DNA of 64,000 nucleotides from Colwellia sp. (GCA_020630795.1 JAHDIK010000002.1:195954-259953), one strand, 5' to 3'; positions 9,057-19,616 are shown, counted from the stretch's first letter. Made by a program: numbers and translations. Notes: generated by a model from the letters alone, not told the origin.

Positions 9057-11393
9057 ATGATTGATTCTATTACCAACCGTATTGAGAGTTCATTATTTAG
9101 AATGCGCTCGTTCGTATTATTTGTGTTTGCAATCGCTACTGCATTTTTGATGTTTCAAGCAACTCAAATAAAGTTAGATGCCTCATTTACAAAAAATATC
9201 CCTTTACAACATAGCTACATGAAAACGTATTTGAAACACCAAGAAAATTTTGGTGGTGCAAATAATATTTTAATTTCTGTATGTAACACAGAAGGCGATA
9301 TTTTTAATGGTGAGTTCTTTAACTCATTAAAGGGTGTTCACGACCAACTATTTTTCATTCCAGGTGTTGACCGTATTCAAGTTAAATCACTCTTTTCACC
9401 AAGTACTCGTTTTGTAGAAATTGTAGAAGATGGTTTTGCTGGTGGTCCAGTAATACCGGCAAACTTTAAAGCCGACGCTCAAGGCTTAGATGTTGTAAAA
9501 GGTAATATTGAAAAAGCTGGTATCGTAGGAAGTATTGTATCTGACGACTATACCTGTGCGATGGTAAAAACATCTTTAATGGATGTTGACCCAGGAACAG
9601 GTGAAAAGCTTGATACTATAAAAATCGCTGCACAACTTGAGAATGAGATTAGAGGGAAATTCGAAAAAGGTAATGTGAGTGTTCATATTATCGGTTTTGC
9701 AAAAATGGTGGGTGACGTAGCTGACGGCGCGAAAAGTGTTGTAACGTTTTTCGCTATTGCCATCGCGATAACCGCTATTATGGTTTACTTCTTCTGTTTT
9801 TCTATTCGACTGACTATTTTACCTATCGCTTGTTCTCTTATTGCGGTTATTTGGCAAATGGGTATGTTAACCACACTTGGCTTTGGGTTAGATCCAATGT
9901 CTATTCTTATACCATTTTTAGTTTTTGCTATTGGTGTAAGTCATGGTGTGCAAATGATCAACTCTGTTGGGAAGCTTGTTGTAAGCGGAAAAACAAGTTT
10001 GCAAGCAGCACAATTAAGTTTTAGAGCGTTACTTATACCAGGCGGTGTAGCGTTACTATCAGACACTATTGGCTTCTTAACATTACTTTCTATAGATATT
10101 GGTATTATCCGTGAACTTGCTATTGCGGCATCTTTAGGTGTAGCAATGATTATTTTAACGAACCTTGTGTTGCTACCTCTGCTAGTTTCATTTGTTCATG
10201 TATCTCCGACTTTTGGTAAAACTAAGAAAAAAGCCGATAAGAAAGTGTACAGAGGTCACAACGATAAAAACGTTTGGGATCACATGTCAAACGTTGCGTC
10301 AAGAGGACCAGCATCTGTCATTTTAGTGTTTACAGCGATTCTTTTTGCTATCGGATATTACAACGCTCAAGATTTGAAAATAGGTGAACTTCATGCAGGT
10401 GCTCCAGCTCTACATGAACAATCTCGATATAACCAAGACACATTCTTGATTACGAGCAAATACGCCATTAGTGTTGACTACATGTCAGTTATTGTTGAAA
10501 CAACACCAGATGCTTGTACCCGACATGACATTATGAACGTGATTGATCAATTCCAATGGAAAATGGAAAACATTCAAGGTGTTCAGTCTGCGGTAAGTTT
10601 AGCGTCGGTTGCTAAAATAGTGAATGCTGGTTACAACGAAGGTAACGCTAAGTGGCGTGTACTTTCTCGTAATCAACAGTCATTGGTACAGTCTATTGCT
10701 CGTGTACCTTCTTCAAGCGGCTTATTAAACAATAACTGTAGTGTAATGCCTGTCATCTTGTTTTTAGATGATCACAAAGCTGAAACCATTAACCGTGTTG
10801 TTGACGCGGTTAAACTAGCTGCAAGCGAGCTTGAGAATGAAAACCTAGTATTCAAGTTAGCGTCTGGCCCTGTTGGAGTTATGGCGGCAACTAACGAAGC
10901 AGTTGAAGAAGCACAATTACCAATGATGCTATACGTATATGGCGCGGTTATTTTACTCTGTTTACTGAGCTTTAGAAGTATTAAAGCCACTATTTCAGTC
11001 GTTTTACCGCTGTATGTAGTATCTACATTAGCTCAATGGCTGATGACTATTCTTGATATTGGTTTGACGGTTTCAACGCTACCTGTAATTGCTTTAGGCG
11101 TAGGTATTGGGGTTGATTACGGAATATATATATTATCAACCATGAGCCAACAACTACGAGAAGGTGTAAGCGTTAAAGCGGCATACCTAGCCGCTTTAAA
11201 AGAGCGTGGAAGTGCTGTACTTATAACTGGTGTCACATTAGCTATTGGTGTGTCGACATGGTTCTTCTCTGACTTAAAGTTCCAAGTTGATATGGGCATA
11301 CTATTAACCTTTATGTTTTTGGTTAACATGCTTGCTGCTGTTATTGTATTACCTGCAATCGCTGCGTTTCTTTGGAAACAGCCAAATAAATAA
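9057..11393 (+). CDS. MMPL/RND-family transporter
   Basis: A 778-residue inner-membrane protein with the duplicated RND plan. There is one helix at about 17-36, a large periplasmic domain, and a bundle of five helices at about 225-380. A second single helix (about 420-438) and second periplasmic domain follow, then five more helices from about 625. GLDPMSILIPFLVFAIGVSHG and VIALGVGIGVDYGIY are the helix-4-like motifs with acidic residues used for proton coupling. It resembles the hydrophobe exporters of the MMPL/HAE3 group rather than AcrB (about 1040 residues). No adaptor protein or TolC gene accompanies it; the DUF1302 barrel and DUF1329 protein may supply the outer parts. Confidence 0.9.
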   Translation: MIDSITNRIESSLFRMRSFVLFVFAIATAFLMFQATQIKLDASFTKNIPLQHSYMKTYLKHQENFGGANNILISVCNTEGDIFNGEFFNSLKGVHDQLFFIPGVDRIQVKSLFSPSTRFVEIVEDGFAGGPVIPANFKADAQGLDVVKGNIEKAGIVGSIVSDDYTCAMVKTSLMDVDPGTGEKLDTIKIAAQLENEIRGKFEKGNVSVHIIGFAKMVGDVADGAKSVVTFFAIAIAITAIMVYFFCFSIRLTILPIACSLIAVIWQMGMLTTLGFGLDPMSILIPFLVFAIGVSHGVQMINSVGKLVVSGKTSLQAAQLSFRALLIPGGVALLSDTIGFLTLLSIDIGIIRELAIAASLGVAMIILTNLVLLPLLVSFVHVSPTFGKTKKKADKKVYRGHNDKNVWDHMSNVASRGPASVILVFTAILFAIGYYNAQDLKIGELHAGAPALHEQSRYNQDTFLITSKYAISVDYMSVIVETTPDACTRHDIMNVIDQFQWKMENIQGVQSAVSLASVAKIVNAGYNEGNAKWRVLSRNQQSLVQSIARVPSSSGLLNNNCSVMPVILFLDDHKAETINRVVDAVKLAASELENENLVFKLASGPVGVMAATNEAVEEAQLPMMLYVYGAVILLCLLSFRSIKATISVVLPLYVVSTLAQWLMTILDIGLTVSTLPVIALGVGIGVDYGIYILSTMSQQLREGVSVKAAYLAALKERGSAVLITGVTLAIGVSTWFFSDLKFQVDMGILLTFMFLVNMLAAVIVLPAIAAFLWKQPNK

Positions 11394-11715
11394 AATATTT
11401 TTAACTTATTGAAATAATTTTTTATTTGCATAATTAAACAAGAAAATGACCGAAAGGTCATTTTCTATTTATGTGAAGTGAATAAAGAACATTTTTTCCT
11501 CTTCTTTTAATCTGTAATCCCCTTGTAAACCTTTCACCAGTATAAAATTTTTCTCGCAATACCCTAAAATTACTAATAAAATCCAAATTACAGTCTATTA
11601 TTATAGGCAATGATAAAAATAACGAATGGTTATAGTGATGCCATATCGTCAATAAAAAAACAAAAATTAAATACAACAACAATCAATCAAGTGTTTTATC
11701 CATAAGGAACAAGGC
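11394..11715. other. Intergenic region between the MMPL gene and gdhB
   Basis: 322 bases. It contains the hairpin at 11441-11466 and then about 250 bases of AT-rich DNA leading to gdhB, presumably the gdhB promoter and leader. I see no convincing -35/-10 pair, repeat or short gene in it. Confidence 0.6.
11441..11466. terminator. Hairpin terminator after the MMPL gene
   Basis: The perfect eleven-base-pair stem AGAAAATGACC/GGTCATTTTCT closes on a GAAA tetraloop, with the T-rich tract inside the 3' arm followed by ATTTATG. It is symmetrical enough to act in either direction. Confidence 0.75.
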
Positions 11716-14700
11716 ATGGCGTTAGTAAATGGTTTACCCTCAGTAATACTGAATAATGTTGCAGAACTTATACGTAAAAAAGTTCCTGCTGCAATAGCAC
11801 CTCTCGTAGAAGAATTCTCTGAACTACTTTATGGCAACATATCTACACTAGATCTTAATGATCGAAACGATAGTGATATGTATGGCGCAACGTTAAGTTT
11901 GTGGAATGCTTTAAATGACCATAAAGATAACAAACCTGTTATCAAAGTTTTTAACCCTCAAGTGTCTAAGCATGGCTGGAAGTCTAGTCATACTATTATT
12001 GAGGTGATTGTGAGCGATATGCCATTTTTGGTTGATTCGTTACGTATAGCTTTGGGTCGATTAGGTGTAACGCCTCATTTAATGTTGAATTGCCCAATTA
12101 AAATTGTGCGAGACAAACAAAATCAAATAAAACAACTGGCACCAGCATCCAATAAAAAAATTAAAGAAACATCTACCGAAACGGTTTTCTTTATAGAAAT
12201 TGATCGTATTTCAGAGCAACAAGTACTCGATGATGTTGTTAAAGAATTACACTCAGTAGTGAGTGATATTTCGTTGACGGTCAATGACTGGCAGCCAATG
12301 AAAGATAAATTGGCTGAAATTATTTCAACGGTAGAAAAGTCGAAATACAAATGTTCGAAAGCTGAACATGGCGATGCGCTTGAATTTCTTAACTGGATTT
12401 TAAACGATAACTTTACCTTAATGGGGTATCGCTCTTACGACGTTAAAACACTTGAAGGTGATGTAGCATTAACTGCGAAAGTTGATACAAGCTTAGGTTT
12501 AATGAAGCAATCTAAGGGAACGGATGAAAGGTTGTTATCGAAGTTAGGGGAAGACGCAAGAGAGCTGGCTGTTGGAAATAGCTTACTTATTCTCACTAAA
12601 ACCAATTCGCGTTCACGCGTGCACAGACCAGCACATTTAGATTACATTGGTATTAAGCGTTTTGACGCTAAAGGCAATGTAGTTGGCGAAGAGCGCTTTG
12701 TTGGCTTGTTTGGTTCGGCGTATTACACAAACAGTGCACTCGATTTACCATTAATTAAATCTAAAGTGGCTGCGGTTTGTGAAGCGTCAGGATTTGCCAA
12801 AGGTACACATGCATATAAAACCTTGATAAATATTCTCGAAACGTATCCACGCGACGAAATTTTACAATCAAATACAGCTGATCTATTGAATAACGTTCTT
12901 GGTATATTTCAAATGCAAGAGCGTGACTATTCTGGCTTATTTGTTCGTAGAGATGTATTCGATCGTTTTTATTCTTGTATGGTGTATGTACCAAGAGAGC
13001 GTTACAACACGCAATTACGTATACAAACACAGCAACTATTAAAAGAAGCGTTTGGTAGTGAAGAAGAAGTTGAATTTACCACGTATTTTTCAGAGTCAGC
13101 GCAAGCAAGAACGCACTACACGGTTAGAGTTAAATCAACTAAAGCGGATATAGATGTGAAAGAAATTGAACGTAACTTGAATGAAGCAGCATGCAGTTGG
13201 GACGATAAGCTAACCGTAGCATTAAAATCAAATAAAGGTGAAGCTAAAGGTAAGGAGCTAGCACGCAAATACGTGAGCTTTCCTCAATCATATAAAGACG
13301 AAGTATTACCAGGCTCATCTTTGGTTGATATTGAAAAATTCGAACGTTTAACCTCTAGCCGCGATTTAGAAATGTTGTTCTATCAGCCGCAAGAAGAAAC
13401 TGCTAATAGTCGTTTAGTTAAGCTTAAGCTATTTCACTTAGGTGAACCTCTGCATTTATCAGACGTATTACCCATGTTAGAAAACTTTGGTTTACGTGTA
13501 ATTGGTGAAAGCCCGTATGCAATTAAAACCGCTGATAATGAAACATACTGGATACTCGATTTTTCTATGTTACTTACCGGCAAAGGTAAGTTTAATTTAG
13601 AAAAAGTTCAGAATCTTTTCCAAAATGCTTTCGCAAAAGTATGGGGTGGAAAACTTGAAGATGATGGTTTTAACCGCTTAATTCTTGGTGCTGAACTTGG
13701 TGGTCGAGAAGTTTCTATATTAAGAGCTTATGCTAAGTACGAACGTCAAATTGGCGGTACGTTTAGCCAAAGTTATATCGAAGATACATTTTCTCGTTAC
13801 CCTAATATCGCCAAATTGTTGATTAAATTATTCAACTTGAAGTTTGAGCCAACAGCAAAAACCTCTGAAAAAGCAATTACTAAAGTATCTGATGATATTG
13901 AAACATCGTTAGACAGCGTTGCGAACTTAGACGACGATAGAATTATTCGCCGCTTTGTTGAAATGATTAATGCAACTATTCGTACTAACTACTTCCAGCC
14001 TGATGAGAATAAAGATAATAAGCCGTACATTTCTTTTAAAATTTTGCCTGAATTAATCAGTGAAATACCTCAACCAGTGCCAAAATTTGAAATTTTTGTG
14101 TATTCACCACAAGTTGAAGGTGTTCACTTACGCGGTGGTAAAGTTGCTCGTGGTGGTTTACGTTGGTCTGACAGACGAGAAGACTTTAGAACCGAAGTAC
14201 TTGGCTTAGTTAAAGCCCAGCAAGTTAAGAACACAGTTATTGTACCTGTTGGTGCTAAAGGTGGTTTTGTTTGTAAGCAACTTCCTCAAGGTTCAAGACA
14301 AGAAATTTTCGAAGCAGGGCAAGAGTGTTATAAAACCTTTATCCGCGGTTTGTTAGATATTACCGACAATATCGTTGGAGGTAACATTGTTCCACCTGAA
14401 AACGTTGTTCGATTAGATGAAGACGACCCGTATTTAGTTGTTGCTGCCGACAAAGGTACAGCTACGTTTTCTGATATCGCCAATGGTATTTCTGAAGAAT
14501 ATAACTTCTGGATGGGAGATGCGTTCGCATCTGGTGGTAGTGTTGGATACGACCACAAAGGCATGGGAATTACAGCAAAAGGTGCTTGGGAATCTGTTAA
14601 GCGTCACTTCCGCGAAATGGATATCGACTGTCAAACAACAGATTTTACCTGTGTGGCAATTGGCGACATGGCGGGTGATGTTTTTGGTAATGGTATGTTG

Positions 14701-16557
14701 TTATCGAAGCATATTAGGCTTCAAGCTGCGTTTAACCATTTACATATTTTTGTAGACCCTAACCCTGATGCTGCATCATCGTATAAAGAGCGTGAACGTT
14801 TGTTTAATTTACCTGGTTGTAGCTGGGAAGATTACAATAAAGATTTGATGTCGGAAGGAGCTGAAATATACAGCCGTTCTGCTAAGTCTTTAAAACTTAC
14901 GCCTCAAATTAAGAAAATGCTAGGCACGCAAAAGCAAAGCATGGCACCAACAGAACTTATTCAAGCTATATTAAAAATGGAATTTGATTTGTTATGGAAC
15001 GGTGGTATTGGTACTTATGTTAAAGGCTCTGGCGAAACTCACCTAGAGGTTGGCGACCGTGCAAACGATACCTTACGTATTAATGGCAGCGAGTTAAAAG
15101 CTAAAATTGTAGGCGAGGGTGGTAACTTAGGGTTAACACAACTTGGTCGTATTGAATATGCTGCTAATGGTGGTCGTATTAATGCCGACTCGGTAGATAA
15201 CGTTGGTGGTGTAGACTGTTCAGATAAAGAAGTTAACATTAAAATTTTACTGAATAGCCTTGTTCAAAATGGCGATCTAACGGTTAAACAACGTAATAAG
15301 CTTTTGTATGATATGACAGACGAAGTGTCTGAGATCGTATTAGAAGATTGTTATCGCCAAACTCATTCTTTATCTATTACTGCTATGCGTGGTGGTAGTC
15401 AATTAAAAGAACAAGCTCGATTTATTCATGAGTTAGAACGCACAGGTAAGTTAGATCGTGCATTAGAGTTTATTCCAAACGACGATGAAATAGCGGAACG
15501 TTTAGCTAATGGGAAAGGTTTAACTCGTCCTGAGCTATCCGTATTACTTGCTTACAACAAAATGGTGATGAAAGACGATTTAGTATGTCCTGAAATAACC
15601 GACAACACCTATTACAACAAATTGTTAATAGAGTCGTTCCCGAAACAGTTACAGCAAAAATACTCGAAAGAGATGCAAGATCATCCGTTACGAGCAGAGA
15701 TCATTGCAACTAAGTTAGCCAATGTTATTGGTAATGATATGGGCTTTAACTTTGTTAACCGCATGTTTGAAGAAACGGGCGCGTCGGTTGCTGAAATTGC
15801 TAAATGTTACACCATTGCAAGTAACGTATTTGGCATGGCTGAAATGTGGGAAAAAATTGAAGAATTAGATAATAAAATCTCTACTGCTGTTCAAACCGAA
15901 ATGTTATTCCAAATTCGTAGAACGGTTAGACGTGCTACAAGGTGGTTCCTACGTCATCGTAACAAGTCATTAGAAATTCAAGAGTCGATAGACCAATACA
16001 GACCAACCTTTATTGATATGGAGAAAAACCTATTTAAATATATGGTTGCTGAAGAGGTTGAAGAGCTTCAACGTATTGAAAGCGGTTTAGTTAAATCAGA
16101 CGTACCGAAAGCGATTGCAGGTTATATTGCTAAGTTAAGTACGCTATTCTCAGCAATGGATATTGCGGAATTAGCGGCAGAAGATAAGCGTTCTGTTAAT
16201 CTTGTGGCTAACGTTTACTTTAATTTAGGTGCTCGATTAGATTTACATTGGTTCTTAGACCAAATTACGCGTCAGCCAGTACTTAACCATTGGCAGGCAC
16301 TTGCTAGAGCTTCATACCGAGAAGAGCTTGATTGGCAACAACGTTCACTTACAGGCGTTATATTACGTAGCGATACCAAGAGTAAGAAAACTGACGTATT
16401 GTTAGATCAGTGGTTTGAAATTAGCGCACAACCGCTTGAACGTTGGACACACATACTTGCCGAGTTTAGAGTTGGACAAACGCATGAGTTTGCTAAGTTC
16501 TCTGTTGCGTTACGTGAGCTTATGTTACTCAGTTTAAATTGCGATCCAACCAAATAA
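11716..16557 (+). CDS. gdhB: NAD-dependent glutamate dehydrogenase, large 180-kDa class
   Basis: Catabolic enzyme converting glutamate and NAD+ to 2-oxoglutarate, ammonium and NADH. The 1613-residue length is typical of the L_180 class. The first about 700 residues hold the ACT-like regulatory segments. The catalytic domain begins near residue 700 and carries GGLRWSDR (813-820) and VPVGAKGGFV (843-852), the glutamate-binding region. The NAD-binding part follows with VAIGDMAGDVFGNGMLLS and IVGEGGNLGLTQLGRIE. The last about 400 residues are the helical C-terminal domain of this class. AAGGA precedes the ATG. A strong terminator follows, so it appears monocistronic. No frameshift or missing motif was seen. 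Confidence 0.95.
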   Translation: MALVNGLPSVILNNVAELIRKKVPAAIAPLVEEFSELLYGNISTLDLNDRNDSDMYGATLSLWNALNDHKDNKPVIKVFNPQVSKHGWKSSHTIIEVIVSDMPFLVDSLRIALGRLGVTPHLMLNCPIKIVRDKQNQIKQLAPASNKKIKETSTETVFFIEIDRISEQQVLDDVVKELHSVVSDISLTVNDWQPMKDKLAEIISTVEKSKYKCSKAEHGDALEFLNWILNDNFTLMGYRSYDVKTLEGDVALTAKVDTSLGLMKQSKGTDERLLSKLGEDARELAVGNSLLILTKTNSRSRVHRPAHLDYIGIKRFDAKGNVVGEERFVGLFGSAYYTNSALDLPLIKSKVAAVCEASGFAKGTHAYKTLINILETYPRDEILQSNTADLLNNVLGIFQMQERDYSGLFVRRDVFDRFYSCMVYVPRERYNTQLRIQTQQLLKEAFGSEEEVEFTTYFSESAQARTHYTVRVKSTKADIDVKEIERNLNEAACSWDDKLTVALKSNKGEAKGKELARKYVSFPQSYKDEVLPGSSLVDIEKFERLTSSRDLEMLFYQPQEETANSRLVKLKLFHLGEPLHLSDVLPMLENFGLRVIGESPYAIKTADNETYWILDFSMLLTGKGKFNLEKVQNLFQNAFAKVWGGKLEDDGFNRLILGAELGGREVSILRAYAKYERQIGGTFSQSYIEDTFSRYPNIAKLLIKLFNLKFEPTAKTSEKAITKVSDDIETSLDSVANLDDDRIIRRFVEMINATIRTNYFQPDENKDNKPYISFKILPELISEIPQPVPKFEIFVYSPQVEGVHLRGGKVARGGLRWSDRREDFRTEVLGLVKAQQVKNTVIVPVGAKGGFVCKQLPQGSRQEIFEAGQECYKTFIRGLLDITDNIVGGNIVPPENVVRLDEDDPYLVVAADKGTATFSDIANGISEEYNFWMGDAFASGGSVGYDHKGMGITAKGAWESVKRHFREMDIDCQTTDFTCVAIGDMAGDVFGNGMLLSKHIRLQAAFNHLHIFVDPNPDAASSYKERERLFNLPGCSWEDYNKDLMSEGAEIYSRSAKSLKLTPQIKKMLGTQKQSMAPTELIQAILKMEFDLLWNGGIGTYVKGSGETHLEVGDRANDTLRINGSELKAKIVGEGGNLGLTQLGRIEYAANGGRINADSVDNVGGVDCSDKEVNIKILLNSLVQNGDLTVKQRNKLLYDMTDEVSEIVLEDCYRQTHSLSITAMRGGSQLKEQARFIHELERTGKLDRALEFIPNDDEIAERLANGKGLTRPELSVLLAYNKMVMKDDLVCPEITDNTYYNKLLIESFPKQLQQKYSKEMQDHPLRAEIIATKLANVIGNDMGFNFVNRMFEETGASVAEIAKCYTIASNVFGMAEMWEKIEELDNKISTAVQTEMLFQIRRTVRRATRWFLRHRNKSLEIQESIDQYRPTFIDMEKNLFKYMVAEEVEELQRIESGLVKSDVPKAIAGYIAKLSTLFSAMDIAELAAEDKRSVNLVANVYFNLGARLDLHWFLDQITRQPVLNHWQALARASYREELDWQQRSLTGVILRSDTKSKKTDVLLDQWFEISAQPLERWTHILAEFRVGQTHEFAKFSVALRELMLLSLNCDPTK

Positions 16558-16610
16558 GTAAATCGCGAAATAGTAAAGAGTTAACTTTAACGGTTAATCG
16601 TTAACTGCTA

Positions 16611-16640
16611 AAATCCCCGCCATTACGCGGGGATTTTTTA
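16611..16640 (+). terminator. Intrinsic terminator after gdhB
   Basis: A ten-base-pair stem AAATCCCCGC/GCGGGGATTT with loop CATTAC is followed by TTTT. This is a GC-rich, classical Rho-independent terminator. A looser dyad (AGTTAAC to GTTAACT) lies just before it. Confidence 0.9.
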
Positions 16641-16721
16641 TGCAAGCATGAAAAACTTTAAGTTTTGCGCCATAAAATGAAAACGCGATTTCTATTCCAC
16701 TCTAATTGACGCTGAGGTGTT

Positions 16722-17732
16722 ATGTTTTATTCTGCTATCCGTAACGTATTTTTTAAATTTGATGCTGAAACTATTCACGAAATGACAATAAAGGCATTAA
16801 AAAACACAGGTAAAACTCCATTTAGAGCAGCTTATTGCCAAAGTGTTCCAAATAAACCTGTTACGGTAATGGGTATTGATTTTCCAAATCCTATTGGTTT
16901 AGCGGCAGGACTAGATAAAAACGGTGAGTGTATTCCAGCTTTTTCTTCAATGGGATTTGGTTTTGTAGAAGTTGGTACTGTTACTCCTCGCCCACAACCG
17001 GGTAATGAGAAACCTCGTATATTCAGATTACCTGAAGCTAATGCGGTAATTAACCGAATGGGCTTTAACAATAAAGGCGTAGATTACCTAGTAGATCAAG
17101 TACGTAAAGCACAGTTTACTGGTGTTTTAGGTATTAATATTGGAAAAAACAAAGACACGCCTGAAGAAAATGCGAAAGACGATTATATTCACTGCATGCA
17201 AAAAGTGTATAACTTTGCGACTTACATCACTATTAATATATCTTCACCAAATACTCCGGGTTTACGTTCATTACAATATGGTGACGCGTTAAATGAATTA
17301 TTATCAGCGTTAAAAAATGAACAAAAGGCACTTGCAGAAAAGTACGGTAAATATGTACCTATCGCCGTTAAGATTGCACCTGACTTAACTGAGCCAGAAG
17401 TAGAGTCGATAGCGGAATGTTTAATACAGAACAACATTGACGGTGTAATAGCAACCAACACAACCTTATCACGTGAAGGTGTAGAAGGGTTAGAGCATGG
17501 TGAGGAGCAAGGTGGCTTAAGCGGTGCTCCAGTTAAAGAAAAGAGCACACAAGTTATCAAGTTACTTGCTAAAGCGTTAGACAATAAATTGCCTATTATT
17601 GGTGTCGGTGGTATTTCATGTGGTGCCGATGCGAAAGAAAAGATAGAAGCTGGCGCCAAGCTAGTGCAAGTATATACTGGCTTTATTTACAAAGGCCCTG
17701 AGTTAATTAAAGACGTTGTAAAAGCCTTGTAA
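16722..17732 (+). CDS. pyrD: Dihydroorotate dehydrogenase, quinone-dependent (class 2)
   Basis: Membrane-associated FMN enzyme of de novo pyrimidine synthesis; oxidises dihydroorotate to orotate with quinone as acceptor. It has 336 residues, the same length as E. coli PyrD. The N-terminal helix pair ([20 protein letters not shown]) that marks class 2 is present. [13 protein letters not shown] binds the flavin, the catalytic serine is S175 in [14 protein letters not shown], and [19 protein letters not shown] is the phosphate-binding end. It stands alone between two terminators, as is common for pyrD. It is unlinked to the nucleoside salvage genes at 49-61 kb. Confidence 0.97.
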   Translation: MFYSAIRNVFFKFDAETIHEMTIKALKNTGKTPFRAAYCQSVPNKPVTVMGIDFPNPIGLAAGLDKNGECIPAFSSMGFGFVEVGTVTPRPQPGNEKPRIFRLPEANAVINRMGFNNKGVDYLVDQVRKAQFTGVLGINIGKNKDTPEENAKDDYIHCMQKVYNFATYITINISSPNTPGLRSLQYGDALNELLSALKNEQKALAEKYGKYVPIAVKIAPDLTEPEVESIAECLIQNNIDGVIATNTTLSREGVEGLEHGEEQGGLSGAPVKEKSTQVIKLLAKALDNKLPIIGVGGISCGADAKEKIEAGAKLVQVYTGFIYKGPELIKDVVKAL

Positions 17733-17806
17733 TTGTAGAGAAAGTAATAAATGAAGAAAATTCTACTACAATGTAACTAGTGTGCTTTAAGTTTAAGGAT
17801 GAATTT

Positions 17807-18061
17807 ATGACATTGTTACTATTGCTCGTTCTAAGTATTTTGTTTGGAATTTTGCTTTCCTTATTAAGGAATAAAAGATTAAGGTTTTTTTTATTAATAT
17901 TTATTCCAGTAACAACTATAAGCACTTATTTTTACAGTGATAGTAGTGTTTTAGATAGTGCTCCTTTGACACTAGTTGCTGTAATTACAGCATCGTTTTT
18001 TTCGGTGGTTGTAACAGGAATAACGTTATTGGTGTGTAGGTATATCAAACGACCTGAATAA
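17807..18061 (+). CDS. Small hydrophobic membrane protein, unknown function
   Basis: An 84-residue protein with two or three membrane segments: about residues 1-20 (rich in Leu), 25-42, and a longer hydrophobic stretch at about 50-77. It ends in a basic tail (CRYIKRPE). The frame extends upstream, but the ATG at 17807 is chosen because AAGGA sits seven bases before it and the hydrophobic segment begins there. It lies 74 bases after pyrD in the same direction and ends just before a bidirectional terminator. I do not recognise the family. Confidence 0.6.
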   Translation: MTLLLLLVLSILFGILLSLLRNKRLRFFLLIFIPVTTISTYFYSDSSVLDSAPLTLVAVITASFFSVVVTGITLLVCRYIKRPE

Positions 18062-18074
18062 TATGTTGTTATTT

Positions 18075-18110
18075 AAAAGAGCTTTGATTTCATTAAATTT
18101 AAGCTCTTTT
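18075..18110. terminator. Bidirectional terminator between small membrane gene and argJ
   Basis: AAAAGAGCTT (18075-18084) pairs with AAGCTCTTTT (18101-18110) around a 16-base loop, with A run on one side and T run on the other. It serves the convergent genes on both sides. Confidence 0.75.
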
Positions 18111-18137
18111 TCAAATTTAATGAAATTAGAAAAACAA

Positions 18138-19397
18138 CTAAGTTCTATATTCTGCGTTTATTTTTACGTAATCGTAACTAAAATCACATGTCCAAATTGT
18201 CGCGTTATCTGCGCCACGATGCAGTTGTACGGTAATATCTATTTCAGACTCATTCATTATCGCTTGCCCATCTGCTTCAACATAACTTTCGGCTCGGCCA
18301 CCTTTTTCTGCAACAAGCACATCGCCAAAGTACAATTCCAACTCGTCAGTGTTTAAATCGCTCAGCGAAGAACATTCACGAGAAGCGTAACCGATAGCTG
18401 CTAAAACTCGCCCTAGGTTTGGATCTGACGCAAACATGGCTGTTTTAACTAAAGGGCTTTTACCGATAGAAAAGCCAATACTTTTTGCTTCTTCAACACT
18501 TTTAGCGCCTTTTACTGTTACGGTTAGAAATTTCGTTGCGCCTTCTCCATCCCTAACGATTGCTTTCGCTAAATATTGGGCTGTTTCAAGTAAGGCGTTA
18601 TAAATTTCAGCAAAGCCGTTATCTTTTCTACTATTAATAGGATTTGCGCCACTTTTTCCTGTAGCTAATACAATAAACGAGTCATTAGTTGAAGTATCGC
18701 CATCAACAGAAATACAGTTGAAAGATAAATCGGCTATTTCTTTTGTTATGTCGTTTAGTAAAGATTGGTCAATAGCTGCGTCTGTTGCAATATAACCTAA
18801 CATGGTTGCCATATTAGGGTGGATCATTCCTGCACCTTTTGAGATTCCTGTAATATTAACCGTATCGTTACCAATATTTAGCGAGGTAGAGAAAGCTTTT
18901 GGTGCGACATCTGTGGTCATAATAGCTGACGCTGCATTAGCCCAGTTGTTTTCAGTTAAATTACTTACGGCCAATGGTAAACCGGCTAACAGTTTATCCA
19001 TCGGTAAGTGCTCTAAAATTACACCAGTAGAAAAAGGTAAAATAGACTCTACAGGAATATTCATTATTTCCGCTAATTGCTCACAGGTTGCAACCGCGTC
19101 GGCCATTCCTTGTTCGCCTGTTCCTGCGTTAGCATTTCCTGTGTTAATAACGAGCGCTTTTATCGATTCAACTTTACGTTCATTAACTGCATTTAAGTGC
19201 TGCTTACATAAGGTTACTGGCGCAGCGCAAAAGCGGTTTTGTGTAAAAACACCAGCAACAGTACTACCGTCTGCAACTTCTATCACCAATAAGTCTTTTC
19301 TATTTGGTTGTTTAATATTGGACTCTGCCCAACCTAATTTTATTCCTTGAATGGGTGATAACAGGTTAGGATCAATCTCTGGTAAGTTTACAGGCAT
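18138..19397 (-). CDS. argJ: Bifunctional ornithine acetyltransferase / N-acetylglutamate synthase
   Basis: Arginine biosynthesis: transfers acetyl from N-acetylornithine to glutamate, and may also use acetyl-CoA. It has 419 residues. The protein cleaves itself between A197 and T198 in the motif KGAGMIHPNMATMLGY, freeing T198 as nucleophile. The end CDFSYDYVKINAEYRT is the conserved ArgJ C terminus. NTGNANAGTGEQG and the DGEGATKF motif are also present. It is monocistronic here, away from other arg genes. Whether it is truly bifunctional cannot be read from sequence alone. Confidence 0.95.
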   Translation of the reverse strand: MPVNLPEIDPNLLSPIQGIKLGWAESNIKQPNRKDLLVIEVADGSTVAGVFTQNRFCAAPVTLCKQHLNAVNERKVESIKALVINTGNANAGTGEQGMADAVATCEQLAEIMNIPVESILPFSTGVILEHLPMDKLLAGLPLAVSNLTENNWANAASAIMTTDVAPKAFSTSLNIGNDTVNITGISKGAGMIHPNMATMLGYIATDAAIDQSLLNDITKEIADLSFNCISVDGDTSTNDSFIVLATGKSGANPINSRKDNGFAEIYNALLETAQYLAKAIVRDGEGATKFLTVTVKGAKSVEEAKSIGFSIGKSPLVKTAMFASDPNLGRVLAAIGYASRECSSLSDLNTDELELYFGDVLVAEKGGRAESYVEADGQAIMNESEIDITVQLHRGADNATIWTCDFSYDYVKINAEYRT

Positions 19398-19576
19398 GGT
19401 TATTAGCTAGGTGAATTTTATTTGGGTAGATATTAGTGATTTTTGGGTAATTATGCAATTAAAAGCATGTGAGAGAAGTATCTATTATTAATGTAGGGTT
19501 GAGCTTCGATATCTCTTGTTCAATTAATTAATGGGATTTCGGTTGAGAATTTGAAAGGGCGGACTTGTTCTGCCTA

Positions 19577-19616
19577 AAAATCCCATAAAATATTAACGGT
19601 ACTTTTATGGGATTTT
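19577..19616 (-). terminator. Intrinsic terminator after queC
   Basis: A fourteen-base-pair perfect stem, AAAATCCCATAAAA with TTTTATGGGATTTT, around a 12-base loop. It lies 34 bases beyond the queC stop on the minus strand and ends in a T-rich tract in that direction. Confidence 0.8.

Noticed and set aside
14438..14755. A plus-strand frame of 105 codons inside gdhB
   Set aside because: It overlaps the highly conserved catalytic region of glutamate dehydrogenase in another frame and has no independent signals.
18063..18356. A 97-codon plus-strand frame overlapping the end of argJ
   Set aside because: Two thirds of it is antisense to the conserved C terminus of ArgJ and it runs through the bidirectional terminator; no ribosome site.
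19412..19467. Possible ArgR boxes upstream of argJ (TGAATTTTATTTGG and TGCAATTAAAAGCA)
   Set aside because: Each matches only 10-11 of 14 positions and the pair is about 28 bases apart rather than the usual 2-3.
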